Origin: Ephydatia muelleri
Lineage: Eukaryota; Porifera; Demospongiae; Spongillida; Spongillidae
Length of the DNA stretch: 64,000 bases
Reading direction: 5' to 3'
Assembly: GCA_013339895.1 (NCBI GenBank)
Contig: JABACO010000001.1
Span: forward strand, 5,730,218 to 5,794,217
In this document: piece after piece, positions 12,301-24,219 of the stretch
How the letters are laid out: each line of letters starts with the position of its first letter
Numbering within the stretch: the stretch's first letter is position 1
Program-made: the position numbers and the translations under genes
The notes under the pieces: model-generated
Told to the model about the DNA's origin: nothing
The model's database searches: none
The model's input: only the letters and a program-made list of their open reading frames with translations

Positions 12301-13352
12301 CAATTCTCTGGTAGATACTGAGTTTCGATCATTCTTATCAAAGAGAAGTTATACATAGGGTCTGCAATTGTCATCCTTAAAATGTCAAAATATGGTAGCC
12401 AAAGTAGTTGCGATATTGGACACCATTTCTTCTTCGCATCATTTGTGCATGTGTCAAGGACTTTACACATTGCTATTGCTTGGTTTGCATTAATATTTGG
12501 ACTGTTGTCTATTTTGGTGCAGCAGCAGACCAGCTGTAATGACTCCCCAAGGAAAACAGTCTTGCATGCTCATGCATGTTTCATGCACCATACTGCGTGG
12601 CGCAACTTGCATGGCGCTACAATCCATGCATGACCATGCAGGCATGGGGCAACTAACTGCTAAATATGTATTGTTTCATGTCATTGCGTGGCATATACAT
12701 GTATGTATCACTGTGACATGCATAAATCATGATTGTTGGTAATCTTGAATGCTGTTATTACACACCAACATTCATGCCAATAAATAAGGACCAATCATGC
12801 ACTAGAGATAAGCAAGATTGGGCAATTGAGTGTACAGTGCATGCATGGAGATATATTAATACTGCTTGCATGCCTATTTTTTTGACCCACATCTGCTAAC
12901 TATGCGGCCTTGAATGGAATCATTTTGATAACTTTCATCACGCAACGCCTGAAACTACTTTGCTGGTGTGTTATACAATTATTATGTATGACACAATGTG
13001 ATCGTGCATGTGTTGTAGTGCATATACATGTATAAGTTATGCCTACCAAGTGAATTATTATGCAACTTGAATCCTGAAAATGATGATCTGCAAAACCAAC
13101 CCTCTCTCCCCCCATAATTTATGTTTTTCGTTGTTGACTACAACCATATAAGTTAGTGATATAATTGTGCCTGCAGTAATCGGCGATCATGAAAGTAACT
13201 TTTTCATCCTGCATTTAAGTATAAGCGTACAATGACATATACTATCAATTATGCTCATACATGTAGGTATTTGGTTGTCTAACTCAGAGGACTTGTGTTG
13301 TACCCGAACTAATGCACAGACACAACTAGCAAAGCAGAGACGCATACAACCA
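9327..13352. other. Long stretch without a recognisable gene
   Basis: Open frames here are short and have no domain-like pattern. The DNA is AT-moderate with frequent CATGCATG/ACATGTA words. Nothing specific could be supported. Confidence 0.5.
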
Positions 13353-13538
13353 GCACTGCGCCACAGCATTTAGTATGCAGAGCTGTGCAGAGTCTGCATA
13401 TCAACCATATGCAGATGAGTATCTTTGAAGTGTTCATATGCAGACGTCTGCATATGAACACTTCAACGATACTCATCTGCATATGGTTGATATGCAGACT
13501 CTGCACAGCTCTGCATACTAAATGCTGTGGCGCAGTGC
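13353..13538. repeat. 186-bp near-perfect palindrome without a loop
   Basis: The 93-bp arms pair around a GACGTC centre at about 13443-13448. Only one mismatch was found (GTATCTTTG against CAACGATAC). The arms contain GCAGAGCTGTGCAGAGTCTG and TGCATATC words related to the minisatellite that follows. Confidence 0.93.
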
Positions 13539-13539
13539 A

Positions 13540-13965
13540 GCTATGCACAGGCACACTCGATGAGCAATGCAGAGGTACACAAATTTAGCTGTGAAGAGGT
13601 ACAGACATGTTGCATATGCAGAGTAACACACATCTAGCAATGCAGAGGAACACACATCTAGAATGCAGAGGCACAAAAAACAAGTAATGCATAGGCACAA
13701 ACAACTAGTAATGCACTGAAAGGAACATACACCTAGAAAGGTCACAATCAGCTATGCAGAGGTACAGGCATGTGCATATGCAGAGTAACACACATCAAGC
13801 AATGCAGAGGTACACACATCAAGCAATGCAGAGGTACACACATCTAGAATCCAGATGCAAAAACAGCAGAGGTACACACATTGTAGCAATGCTGAGGTGC
13901 AGAGGTATGCACACATCTAGCAACACACAGGCATATACAACAGCAATGCACAGGTGAGTGTAAGG
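13540..13965. repeat. Degenerate minisatellite, about 23-bp unit
   Basis: Repeats of AATGCAGAGGTACACACATC plus TAGC, with several length variants, directly follow the palindrome. Confidence 0.85.
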
Positions 13966-15050
13966 TGAGTGTACCTTAATGAAATTCGAGAAATGGTACA
14001 GAGTACCACCTTCTCCTACAAAGCATTATATATTGTCCTTCGACAGAGTGAATATTAAAAACTGCATTATTTAATAATGATCATTCCACTATTGGTCACT
14101 GTATCTGACTACAATTGTTGCATGTACTGATGTGTGTTCGTATTTGCTGTATTTATTCTTTTGATGTACTCAATAACTCAAGTTAAAGGTATCATGTGTT
14201 ACATGTTGCGTATCATGCAGTAATGTTTTCACACCATTGTTTATCGTATCTATACATATGGAATGGAATGTGCATACTTAATGTATACTGCTGGAGGCTA
14301 TGTGTTCCTATAAACAAAGTAAAGCCATCATCTCCCAGCTGTAATCAGCTAGCTTGGCACAACTGTATAATTTCACGCTGCCATCTTGTGCATAAACAGC
14401 ATACGACTCAAATACCTCACAATTCCATCAGCAACGTGATGGTACCAGTTCAAGGACTCCCCCTTAGCCTTATTCTTTGAGTTCATATACCCATTTAGTC
14501 AAGCATGCACAAGACGGAACGACATATGTCAGAGTTGATCCCAATAACAATACATGCAGGTGCATACCCACAATGACGTATGTACAGTGTCAAATAATCG
14601 TACAATAGAACAACCACATGCCAAACGACTAGACAACCGAAGTCCAAATGAACCCGCGTCATGCAAGTCTATCCCGGACACAGCACAGCGACTTACTGAG
14701 TGGATAATACAGATGGAAGAATCTCAAAATCAAAGTTGTACATGTAAGTCGCGCACGTCTTTTTAATAATACTGTAAGCTTAGAGTCAGTATTAAATATG
14801 ACTGACCGTCACTGGTTTCCATGATCACCTCGAGTGTGATTGCTTTTGGGGAACTTATGGTGTTTAGGAATGCACAATGAAGTAGTAACAACTTGCAAAT
14901 GGGGATTGCAATGGAAAGCCATCAAGCCACTCCGCATGTAAAGACAAAACCCACGAGTAAAAGTTTGCGCCCCATGTAAGTGCGTTGCGTTATGTACATG
15001 CATGCACGGTAGGGAACATTGGAAGAATTTCATCCCACAATAGAAACGTG
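13966..15050. other. No gene recognised
   Basis: Unique sequence without a conserved frame on either strand. Confidence 0.45.
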
Positions 15051-15054
15051 GACG

Positions 15055-15432
15055 TCCTCGTAATACGTTAATGGCGCGTAACGCCCGGGAAATATGCAAT
15101 TTCTTTGCACACTTGTATCTCCATAACGGATAAAGCAAAAATTAACGAACAGAACAAATCAATAGCGGTAGGACCCTTCTACATAGATACCTATTTTGAA
15201 CCGATTTGGACACTCTTACCTGAAGATGTGGTCGTTTTGAACCCTACGGGGTATCGGACCTTGAAACGTCGGTACCCCGCATGTGTAAGACACTAAAATG
15301 GATTTCCACATATAGTAATGGTGTGGTATGTTGGGTTAAAAATAGGATACCGATAGCGTTAATATTTCGGAAGATATATCGATTTAAATTGTATGTTATA
15401 AAATAAAATCCACAAGACCCATTTCACGTTCC
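15055..15432. mobile_element. Half copy of the long-hairpin foldback element seen at 49.1-49.9 kb
   Basis: It matches the right half of the 49136-49908 element closely, from GGCGCGTAACGCC through the block with AACGAACAGAACAAATC, to a terminus ending GACCCATTTCACGTTCC at 15432. The left arm is missing, so it is truncated or rearranged. A short open frame (15105-15296) overlaps it. Confidence 0.8.
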
Positions 15433-15981
15433 AAATATTAAAATAAATGCTCCGTGTCACAGCGTTGCGAGGATTGTTGCACAAACTTGATAATAATTGG
15501 GAAAGTTTCCGAGAAAAGGGACCTAGCGTGTATTATAAAAAAGCATAATACAAATGCCTTACGTTTGAAATGCTATAACTTCCGAAGGGTTAACGCTATC
15601 GTCTTCATATTTTCAGCACTTCATACTACACCATTTCTCTATGCTAAAATACTTTTTGGGATCTTGCACTTGCTCCTTGCCAGTATTGCAACGTTCGATA
15701 CCCCACCGGGTTCAAACCCGCCATAACTTTCTGTAGGAGTAATGAAATCGCTCCAAATTCGGTATGTAGGTAGAGAGGTCCTATACCTATCGATTTGTTC
15801 TGTTCGTTAATTTTTATGCCATCTGTTACGGAGATACAGTTGAATAAACTACGAGCACGTTTTCCCGCTTGATTCGCGCCAATGTAATAATCCCCGCCTC
15901 CCCATACATTGAGCGGAGCGCAATTTGCCCAAATCATTGGCGCGAAACGAGCGCGAAAATGTGCACGTAGTTTGTTCAACT

Positions 15982-17373
15982 CAAGGGCGGATCCAGGGGG
16001 GGGGGGGGGGGGGGGGGGGGGCTGGGGGGGGCTATAGCCCCCCCTTTCCCGTGGAACACGCCTCTTTTTCTTTTCAACCACGCCTCTTCAGGTATACGAT
16101 AATTTCAATACGGGCACGCACGTGATAACGTAGCAACTGCACATAATGGTGGAACCCTCGCGGAAGAAACAGAAAGGAAGCGCCTTGCTTGATCTTGCAC
16201 TTTTTTCGTACTTGTGAAAATGAATCAAATGATGAAGCCTCTCATGTACGAAAACAAGTTGAGGATGAGATATTCATAGCTGAACCACAACCCTTGCCAC
16301 AAAGCGGTGGATTCAATCAGACTGCTGCGAATCTAATGAATCTCCAAACAGTGTCAACATCGATGAGAATCCTGATCAACTTGAGTCTAACAGTGCTTCT
16401 GCTAATGCAGGTGATGAGTGTAGTAGTTTGCCAGCAATGGGACCGTATGACCTGGGAGCCTTAAGAACTAGCTTTTCAAGTGGTGCACTTTCAGATCAGG
16501 ACAAATACAAGGTCCTTAAGCAATTTGACCAACCACAAGGGTACAGGTTCCCTGCAGTTTCAGAAGGTGGGCAGTTGACACGATTTCAAGCCACTTGGTT
16601 TGTGAATTATCCCTGGTTAGCATATAGCAAATCTGAAAATGGTGGGTACTGTGCATGTTGCATGGCATTTGCATCATCAATACGTACAGGGGGGAAATTT
16701 GGTGCTCTGGTGGAATCTCCACTAACTAAATTCAAGAAAGCTCTGGAGACTCTTGCATCTCATGAGAAAACAGAATATCATAAGGATTCATACGCTAAAA
16801 TGGTAGCTTTCCTTGAGAGTGCATCCAAAGGTCAAAGTGTTGTAAGTCAATTGAATACCTTGCATGCAGCACACATTCAGAAAAACAGGTTAGTTTTAAA
16901 AACGATAATATCAGCAGTAGAATTTTGCGGTCGTCAAGGAATTGCTTTAAGAGGTCACCGAGATGATGCAAAGTACCTTGAAGACACTGACCTTAATCCT
17001 GGTAAGTACAATTCCTGTCACATCTTGTGAGGCCGAATGTACATTCTCAGCTCTACGTCGACTTAAACCTTTCTTGAGGACGACAATGGGAGAGAACAGA
17101 CTTAGTAGTTTAACTTTATTGCATGTCCATAGAAACGTAGCAATAGATTTAGAATGTGCTGTGGATAGATATGCAAGACTACACACACGAAAGCTGCAAT
17201 TCTTATAAAATCATACTTCGTGGATTAATAGTGCATATAATTTTAGTGCTGCATAATCTACCAAAGTGTATTAAAGATGTAAAAATTGTATATAAACCAG
17301 GATTGAATACTCAAAAAATTTTCCGGACCCCCCTTTCAGCCCCCCCTTTTTATTATTCCTGTATCCGCCCTTG
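15982..17373 (+). mobile_element. Internally deleted hAT element, 16-bp TIRs, 5-bp TSD
   Basis: The left terminus CAAGGGCGGATCCAGG is complemented at 17358-17373 with one mismatch. CAACT flanks both sides (15977-15981 and 17374-17378). The empty site can be read from the other arm of the host hairpin, which confirms that one CAACT was duplicated. A long G run (about 15997-16027) lies just inside the left end. Confidence 0.9.
16428..17208 (+). pseudogene. hAT transposase with the centre deleted
   Basis: The N-terminal part has a TTF-type finger (WFVNYPWLAYS, CACC, HEKTEYHKDS) and the conserved RQGIALRGHRDD motif. A few residues later, near 16985-17010, the sequence jumps to the C-terminal dimerisation domain (IPVTSCEAECTFSALRRLK) in another frame, ending at 17208. 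The catalytic core is missing, so the copy is non-autonomous. Confidence 0.85.
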
Positions 17374-17395
17374 CAACTGTATCTCCGTAATGGTA

Positions 17396-18848
17396 TGGAA
17401 TGCAGACCAATAACAACTCTGGTACGGAATGCAAACTGGTTTTGAAAATGGCAAGGAGGCTGTTGGTGGTGTCATGCAGGATGGAATTGGGACCTGATAT
17501 GCCACCACAGCGAAACCATTACATTGAGACGGTAACGTCTCATCACGTGACCTTACCCGTCACTCAGATGTAGGCGGATACCGTTGATATCAATACCAAC
17601 GGTCCGTCTGTGGACGGAGAGTGGACGGCAACGTCCTTCCCCTCCGTCGCTCTGTCACGTCTTTAAACGTTATAATCCGTCAGTCCGGGAAATCCACGGT
17701 TAAAGGCGGTTCGCTTTTTACCGCATCGTACCGTCGGTACGTAAGGTTGGATTTCTGGCTACCGGTACTACAGCGGTACCGCTTCTACTTTCTATCCATG
17801 CAGCTTTATCGTATACGTGCACCATCCCATTCACTTTTCTCAGGGTTAGTTCTTCAAAAAACCATATACAAATACAAATGCATATAAAAAGGGAAGAGCA
17901 AGTGTCAGTTTTGCTTGGTCTCCACATTAGGCAAAAAGCCGGATTCCGTTCTGTTGAAAGATAATTATGTATAGCATCAATCACATGAACCACAGAAGTA
18001 CTTGCTTACACATTTGCGCCGGTATTGACAATCTGCGCGCGATGACAATGGCACAAACGTGGAGCCACTCACGTCATCAAACGTTCATCTTGTGTAAAAA
18101 GTCACAGATGAGAAAAAAAGTGACCCTTGTACATACATACCTCATTGCGTTCCAAAGCCAAAAAAAATAAAGGTGGCTGGGTAGAGGAAATACAACGTTA
18201 CACCTACTAATATGTGTTCGCGTTACAACCTATTCCTGTAGATGGAAGAAAAGTGGTTGTGATATCTTCGACACCCCAAAAATGGCACTTACGCAGCACT
18301 CATGTCTTATCATCTGTACGTGGCGAATCAACAAGTTTATTCGGATCCATAAGTTCCACGCCAATCTTTGAACCTGAAAGTTGCTATAGAGGAGGACAAA
18401 GGCCGATAGCGAAACGCTTACCATATCGTGCTCTTTGCTGCGCTGATGCACGTTGTACTTTGGCGCCAAAATAGGTTGCGATAAATTTAAAATACCATCG
18501 GCTACACCACTGTTTCCCCGCCAAAAACCTATTATTAATAGTCACGTGAATTGGTCAAGGGACAGTTATAGTTGAATTAACCAGCAACTGTCAATCAATT
18601 GCAATTAGCGAGCTTATACCGCTGGTTATTGGTATGCGTTGTGTTGCCATGGCAATGAGATAACAGTCCATGCAGTACATGTATGTGCGATTTAAATCTT
18701 TTATCAGCCTTGAAATTGATTCATTAAGGTCCAATACAAGAATGCAGAACATACAACATGTACATGGAATCAGTTTTAGTTTGAGTGAGGATGGAAGACA
18801 TAATCCTTTATCCCTACACATGTAAAGAATGAACGAAGTACTTCTATA
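17396..18848. other. No supported gene; ACGG/CCGT-rich region
   Basis: 17520-17770 is unusually rich in ACGGT/ACCGT words and includes GGTACCGCT and CGGTACCG-like short palindromes. A similar composition occurs at 21190-21350. No conserved protein was recognised. Confidence 0.4.
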
Positions 18849-20750
18849 ATGTTGCACACAGCCACACACACGTCGCACAAACAGGCACACATCACACACA
18901 GGCACACATCACACAAGGCATACATCACACATAGGCACACATCACACATAGGCACATATCACACAGAGGCACACATCACACAGAGGCACACATCACACAG
19001 AGGCACACATCACACAGGATACATAACACAGAGGCACCATCACACAGGTACACATCACACAGGCACACATCACACAGAGGCACACATCACAGAGGCACTC
19101 ATCACTAAGGCTACAAACACACACAGGCACACATCACACCAACAGGCACAAATCACACAGGCACACATCATACAGGCACACATCACACAGGCACATATCA
19201 ACAGACACACATCACACACAGGCACACATCACACACAGGCACACATCACACAAACAGGCACACATCACACACAGGCATACATCACACATAGGCACAAATG
19301 ACACACAGGCACAAATCACAAAGGCACACATAATAAAGAGGCACACATCACACATAGGCACACATCACACAGGCACACATCACACATCACACAGGCACAC
19401 ATAACACAGAAGCACCATCACACAGGTACACATCACACAGACACACATCACACACATCACACAAACAGGCACACATCACACACACGCATACATCACGCAC
19501 AGGCACAAATGACACACAGGCACACATCACACATAGGCACAAATCACACATCACACAGGCACACAGAGGCACACATCACACAGGCACACATCACACAGGC
19601 ACATGTCACACACAAACACATCACACATAGACACTCATCACAAAGGCTACATATCACACAGAGGCACACATCACACACATGCACACATCACACAGGCACA
19701 TATGACACACAAGTTACACATGTTGGCACACATTACAGACAGGCACACATCACACAGAGGTATGCACACAGACACACAGCCACACATCACACACAGACAC
19801 ATATAGGCACACATCACTAAGGCTACACATCACACATGACACATATCACACACAGGCACACATCACACACAGGTTACACATATTGGCACACATTACACAC
19901 AGGCACACATCACACATAGGCACACATCACACATAGGCACACATCACACAGAGGCACACATCACACAGAGGCAGACATCACACAGAGGCATGTGTATATC
20001 ACACACAGGCACACATCACACGCAGGCATACATCACACACAGCCACATCACACACAGGCACACATCGCACATAGGCACACATCACACAAGCACACATATT
20101 ACACAGGCACACATCACACACACAGGCACACATCACACACAGAGGCACACATCACACACAGAGACACACATCCCACACAGCCACACATCACACAGGCACT
20201 CATTACTAAGGTTACACATCACACACAAGCACACATCACACACAAGCACACATCACACACAAGTTACACATTGGCACACATCACACACAAGGACACATAA
20301 ACAGAGGAACACATCACACAGGCACTCATCACTAAGGCTACACATTAGAGGCAAACATCACACATGGGCACTCATCACACACAGCAATACATCACACAGA
20401 GGCAAGTGCACATTACTCAGAGGCATACATCACGCACAGAGCCTAGGCACACATCACACAGAGGGACACATCACACAGAGGCACGTGTACATCACAAATC
20501 ACACACAGGAACGCATCACACAGAGGCATGTGTACATCACACACAGGATACACATATTGGCACACATTACACACAGGGACACATGTATCATAAACAGAGG
20601 CGCATATCACACAGAGGCACTCATCACTAAGGCTACATATTACACAGAGGCACACATTGACACAGAGGCACACTTCAACTCACAGGCACACATACACAGT
20701 GGCACACATCTCACACAGAGGCACACATCACATACACACACAGGCAACTT
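18849..20750. repeat. 1.9-kb minisatellite, 15-17 bp CACACATCACACAGAGG-type unit
   Basis: More than a hundred degenerate copies of GGCACACATCACACA with A/G variants; CACTAAGGCTACA interruptions recur at 19102, 19635, 19817, 20205 and 20333. His/Thr-rich open frames on the plus strand and Cys/Val-rich ones on the minus strand are by-products. Confidence 0.95.
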
Positions 20751-21079
20751 GTGCCATTTATAGTTATGGAGTCCTTGCTGTAAAGATTCTTTACTTGATG
20801 ACGAATCTGACTCAGAGCCGGAGAGGTATTCTATATGCTCTCCAGTCTGCCATAGTACCGGTACCCGGTACGTCTGGATAATAAGAAAGGATACAATTAG
20901 CTGCTAATAGCTACCGCTCAGCACTAGCTATATCTCGCGAATCGAGTATACGCATATGCAGCTGCACATATGCATACATAATCGGTGCACGTGTATGATA
21001 TACGATACATACCTACCGCTAGAAGCTGTTGTTTAGCTTGAAGAGAACTATCAGCTTTGGATGACGACTCTACTAGCAT
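20750..21079 (-). CDS. Possible two-exon gene start, unknown product
   Basis: A minus-strand ATG at 21077-21079 opens MLVESSSKAD and reaches a GTAGGT donor at 21016. A CCAG acceptor at 20874-20877 is followed in the same phase by an open frame with EYLSGSESDSSSSKES, an acidic serine-rich run. The frame then enters the 18.8-20.75 kb minisatellite. No family was recognised and no downstream exon found. It could be chance. Confidence 0.22.
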
Positions 21080-22643
21080 TTGGTGTTCAAAAAATGTAGA
21101 TCTACACACGTATTCCCCGCAGTGGTGACAGTAACGTCACTTGCCGCTCATTTTTTGAATTCGGAAGGAGTTACTTGTATCACGTGACCATGCGTCAATA
21201 ATAGTGGAGGACGCGGTACCGTGCGGTAGCGTTCGTCGATTACCGTTCATAAATACACGGATACCGTCACTAAACGTTTCCGTAAAATTTACGTGGAAGT
21301 CCGTCTTGATCGAAAGTGACGGGGCACCGTTGCAACCCGTCTCCGGATAGCGGTTTCGCTGTGCACGTGTGCACTGTGCTTTAAAAATAAATGGTGTCCG
21401 TTCTGTCGCAGGTGTACACTCTCACCCTCCTGGCAGCAGGTGTCCCCGCCTCCGTTGTCAAGGGTTACAAGCTCCACCTCCAGAACATGCTGGGTCTGGT
21501 GAGGGGCAATGTGTACTACAACCTGATGAACTGGTATCATTGTCTCACCTGCATCCCTGTGGGGGACACCTCCAAGTTCATGGAGACCATGATGGGGGTC
21601 AAGCAGGTGGGTGTGGTTTATGTTGAAGAGGCGTGGTCGGGCAGGTCAAAGGGTCTTTGTTTTGCCTCCGTATGCATGTGCTGTGTCTGTGGATGTGCGA
21701 TTGTGTATACATCTACATGTATGTGAATGTGTGGTGTGTGTGGTGTGTGGTGTGTTGAATGTGTGTGTTTGTGGTGGGGCCAACCCTAGGAATCCTTGGT
21801 CAGCAGGTGTGGGGGAATCAGGTGGATGTGTCAAATTAAGAGTGTTGAAATAGGCTAATGTTACCTCAAGCAGTAAGAGCTCATATGACTTCAGTTGCTC
21901 TAAACCTTCTCTATTGAGTGCAGAGATATATTCTGCATTACAATTCGTCTTCTCTCACCACTCCCACTCCCTCCCCCTCCATCTCCCCTCATCTTCCTCT
22001 TCCCTTCTCACTCCCTTCCCCTCCTCCCCCACAGGGCCTGGACCCTGAGTTGGAGGCACAGTTGGGGAGGATCAGAGACTCCGCCCCCAAGTACAGCCTC
22101 TGGACCAAGGTTGCCGTGGTAGCGGGAATGATCCACAAGATATACAGGATCGATTCTCTGGTAGATGGCTTCTTCCAGAACTTCAACAGCACTACACCCG
22201 TGCACTTGACACAGACTTCTATTCCTTGTCTCTCACTGAGCAAGTGGACTATGTCCGATACTTGTACCAGGTGGGATATGTAGGTGTGCTGGTGTGGGTC
22301 TGGGGACCATGTAAAGTAGGCCTGGGTAACATACAGAGCGATAACTTCTCTATTGAGCAAAAAAGATTTGTGGTACAGTAAATGGTGGAATCAAGGTACA
22401 ATACTACATGTACATGTACATGTATTATTGGCTCAACTGTATGACTAAATCACTGGAGAAAGAAGCCAACTTAAACGTGGTCACGTTACCTTGACAACAG
22501 TGAAGAACTTGTTCTTTCCATCAGAAGCGACAGAGAAAAATGCAGTTTGAAATGTAGTGTGTTCCTTTCACTATAATCCATACATTATAGCTTATTCAAA
22601 GCACAATTATCTGTACACATGATTGACCATCAAAGAGATAATG

Positions 22644-22719
22644 TCACCACACACACACACATGTACACACACACATGTACACACACACATGTACACACAC
22701 ACACACACACACACACACC
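22644..22719. repeat. (CA)n/ACATGTAC simple repeat inside an intron
   Basis: CA repeats punctuated three times by ATGTAC, ending just before the exon 3 acceptor at 22722-22724. Confidence 0.9.
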
Positions 22720-22865
22720 TACAGGATGTTCTAGGTCACTGGGAGGTTCCCATCTACAATGACACTTACGTGATGCTCTTCTTTGGCCTGGTCAAAGAAG
22801 ATGGTGTCCAAATACCTCGCTGGAAGCCCTGATGAAGCCGCAGCACTGCAGAATGACCTCCTCTG

Positions 22866-23012
22866 TGGACAAGGTGGGGGAGGTGCACTTTGGCGGGTGT
22901 GGTCTTGGTGGGGAGGTACCATTGGTGGGTGAGGTGCCCTTTGGGGGAGGCACCCTTTTGGGGGAGGTGCCCTTTGGTGGGGTGGCTTTGGGTGGGGGAG
23001 GTGCCCTATGGC
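22866..23012. repeat. G-rich minisatellite (GGGGGAGGTGCCCTTTGG type)
   Basis: About seven 18-22 bp units start at the exon 3 donor. Multiple G3-G5 runs could form G-quadruplexes in the non-template strand. Confidence 0.8.
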
Positions 23013-23183
23013 TCCGATGTAGGACTAATTGATCACCATGGCTTAACCCCCCCCCCCCCCCCCACCCCCACTCACGTTCATTGCATTCCATTACTGTCCT
23101 ATCACCTACCCTCATGTGCTGACGCAACCCTATGTCGTTGGGTGGTCTGGGGAAGAGCACATTGAATCGTCAATCAGTTATCT

Positions 23184-23343
23184 TTTCCCTTTTCCTCCAC
23201 CCTCCTCCCCTCTCCCTCCTAACTCCTCCCTCTCCCTTTTCCTCATCTCTTTCCCTCCTCCTCCCAATCCCTCCTCCCATCTCCTCCTCCCAATCCCTCC
23301 TCCCATCTCCTCCTCCCAATCCCTCCTCCCATCTCCTCCTCCC
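23184..23343. repeat. Polypyrimidine minisatellite, 26-bp unit
   Basis: CCTCCTCCCAATCCCTCCTC-type units repeat directly before the exon 4 acceptor and provide its pyrimidine tract. Confidence 0.85.
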
Positions 23344-23567
23344 CAGGAGATGTGGAGAGTACAGAGCCCACCAAGATGTTGATGAAGATAGCGGAGTACG
23401 TGGATACGTGTGAACACAAGGGACTGAGGACCTGGTTCCTGACCTGTAAGGGGGAGGTGCTTAGCCTCCTGGGAGAAGAGGTGTCCAGCAGCCAGACACA
23501 AAGCCACCTCTGTTAGCTTTCAGACATCTGGGTGAGTTGTGTACACGTTGTATAGGTGTGTTACAAA

Positions 23568-23702
23568 CTGTCACATGACCATTAGTTAACCATCATGTGT
23601 CCCTAGTGGATTGTCACATGACCACTAGTTAACTGTCACATGACCACTGAATTGTCACATGACCATTAGTGAATTGTCACATGACTTCTAGTGAACTGTC
23701 GT
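23568..23702. repeat. Minisatellite, about 22-bp TGTCACATGACCA unit
   Basis: Five to six degenerate copies of TGTCACATGACCATTAGTTA. Confidence 0.8.
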
Positions 23703-23940
23703 ATTATGGTTAGTAGTGACGTTTCACAGGGTATCACTTTTTAATTCGTCACCACTGAAAAATGGGGCAATGAAGAAACCTTGCTGCAAGAAAGGTTTTC
23801 CAAGGCCAAAACCATAGCTGGTACCCAAAGGTTACACTGCTTTGTGCCTGTTGACACTAGCACACTGCAAGTGCAGGAGTACAGTGCAAAGCTGTGATCA
23901 AAGCTGTACAAGGTGTGGTGTCACACATCAAAGAAATATG

Positions 23941-24219
23941 TGTGACGTAAAAGGTTATGTGACTGCTATCTACGATGGTGCCTGGTGGGTTGCCTGTGTG
24001 ACAGGATCTGATCCTGAAATGCAGGAAGTGACATTGTCATTCCTTCATCCACGTGGGCCTAGCAGGTCATTTCTCTATCCTCACAAAGCTGACATATTAG
24101 CAGTGCACATCAGTGTCATTCTGACTTTTGTTGAGCCTACAACCTACCCTGGATGAACTTACACTCTTACTGACAATGAAACGGACAGAGCAACACAAGC
24201 GCTTCAGGATCGCAAGTAG
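23941..24219 (+). pseudogene. Fragment resembling a transposon-associated 'FLHPxGP' module
   Basis: The plus frame reads YVTAIYDGAWWVACV, then VTLSFLHPRGPSRSF and DILAVHISVIL. I associate this pattern (a small barrel-like segment with FLHP.GP..SF..P) with C-terminal parts of uncharacterised, often transposon-linked, invertebrate proteins. A TGA at 24154-24156 interrupts it, and the same frame then continues TYTLTDNETDRATQALQ to a TAG at 24217. A CGA-to-TGA transition would explain the stop. No start or upstream domains were seen. Confidence 0.4.

Larger units (their letters stand above)
15499..17395. mobile_element. Foldback element (GGGACAGTTTCC family), interrupted by a hAT copy
   Basis: The left end GGGAAAGTTTCC follows AATT. 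The body contains ACGCTATCG, GGGTTCAAACCC and the AACGAACAGAACAAATC block. The sequence near 15828-15890 recurs as its reverse complement at about 15938-15981 and again after 17374. The second arm is therefore split by the hAT element at 15982-17373. The far end of the right arm, including its TIR, is absent. Confidence 0.75.
21412..23531 (+). pseudogene. PEP-synthase-like (PEP-utilising enzyme) gene fragment, four decayed exons
   Basis: Four plus-strand exons with consensus splice sites are visible: 21412-21606, 22035-22270, 22725-22873 and 23347-23531. They match the region between the ATP-binding and swivelling domains of PpsA-like proteins: MLGLVRGNVYYNLMNWY, then FMETMMGVK, then HWEVPIYNDTYVMLFFGL, then GDVESTEPTKML. 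Exon 2 is 236 nt where the phases require 237, so LDTDFYSL is out of frame. Exon 3 has one base too many before MVSKYLAGS. Exon 4 meets an in-frame TAG at 23514. No N-terminal ATP-grasp exons precede it. The introns hold minisatellites. Family assignment is from remembered motifs. Confidence 0.7.

Noticed and set aside
15644..16081. 145-codon minus-strand Pro-rich frame
   Set aside because: It combines the foldback element block with the C-run at the hAT terminus. It is not one gene.
18230..18469. Possible spliced gene on the minus strand with GTAAGCG and GTAAGTG donors
   Set aside because: The introns would be about 48 and 57 nt and look plausible, but there is no ATG (the frame opens at TTG), only about 44 codons, and no recognised family.
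18849..20763. Long His/Thr-rich open frames (up to 257 codons)
   Set aside because: Translation of the CACACATCA minisatellite. Low complexity, with no start context or splice structure.
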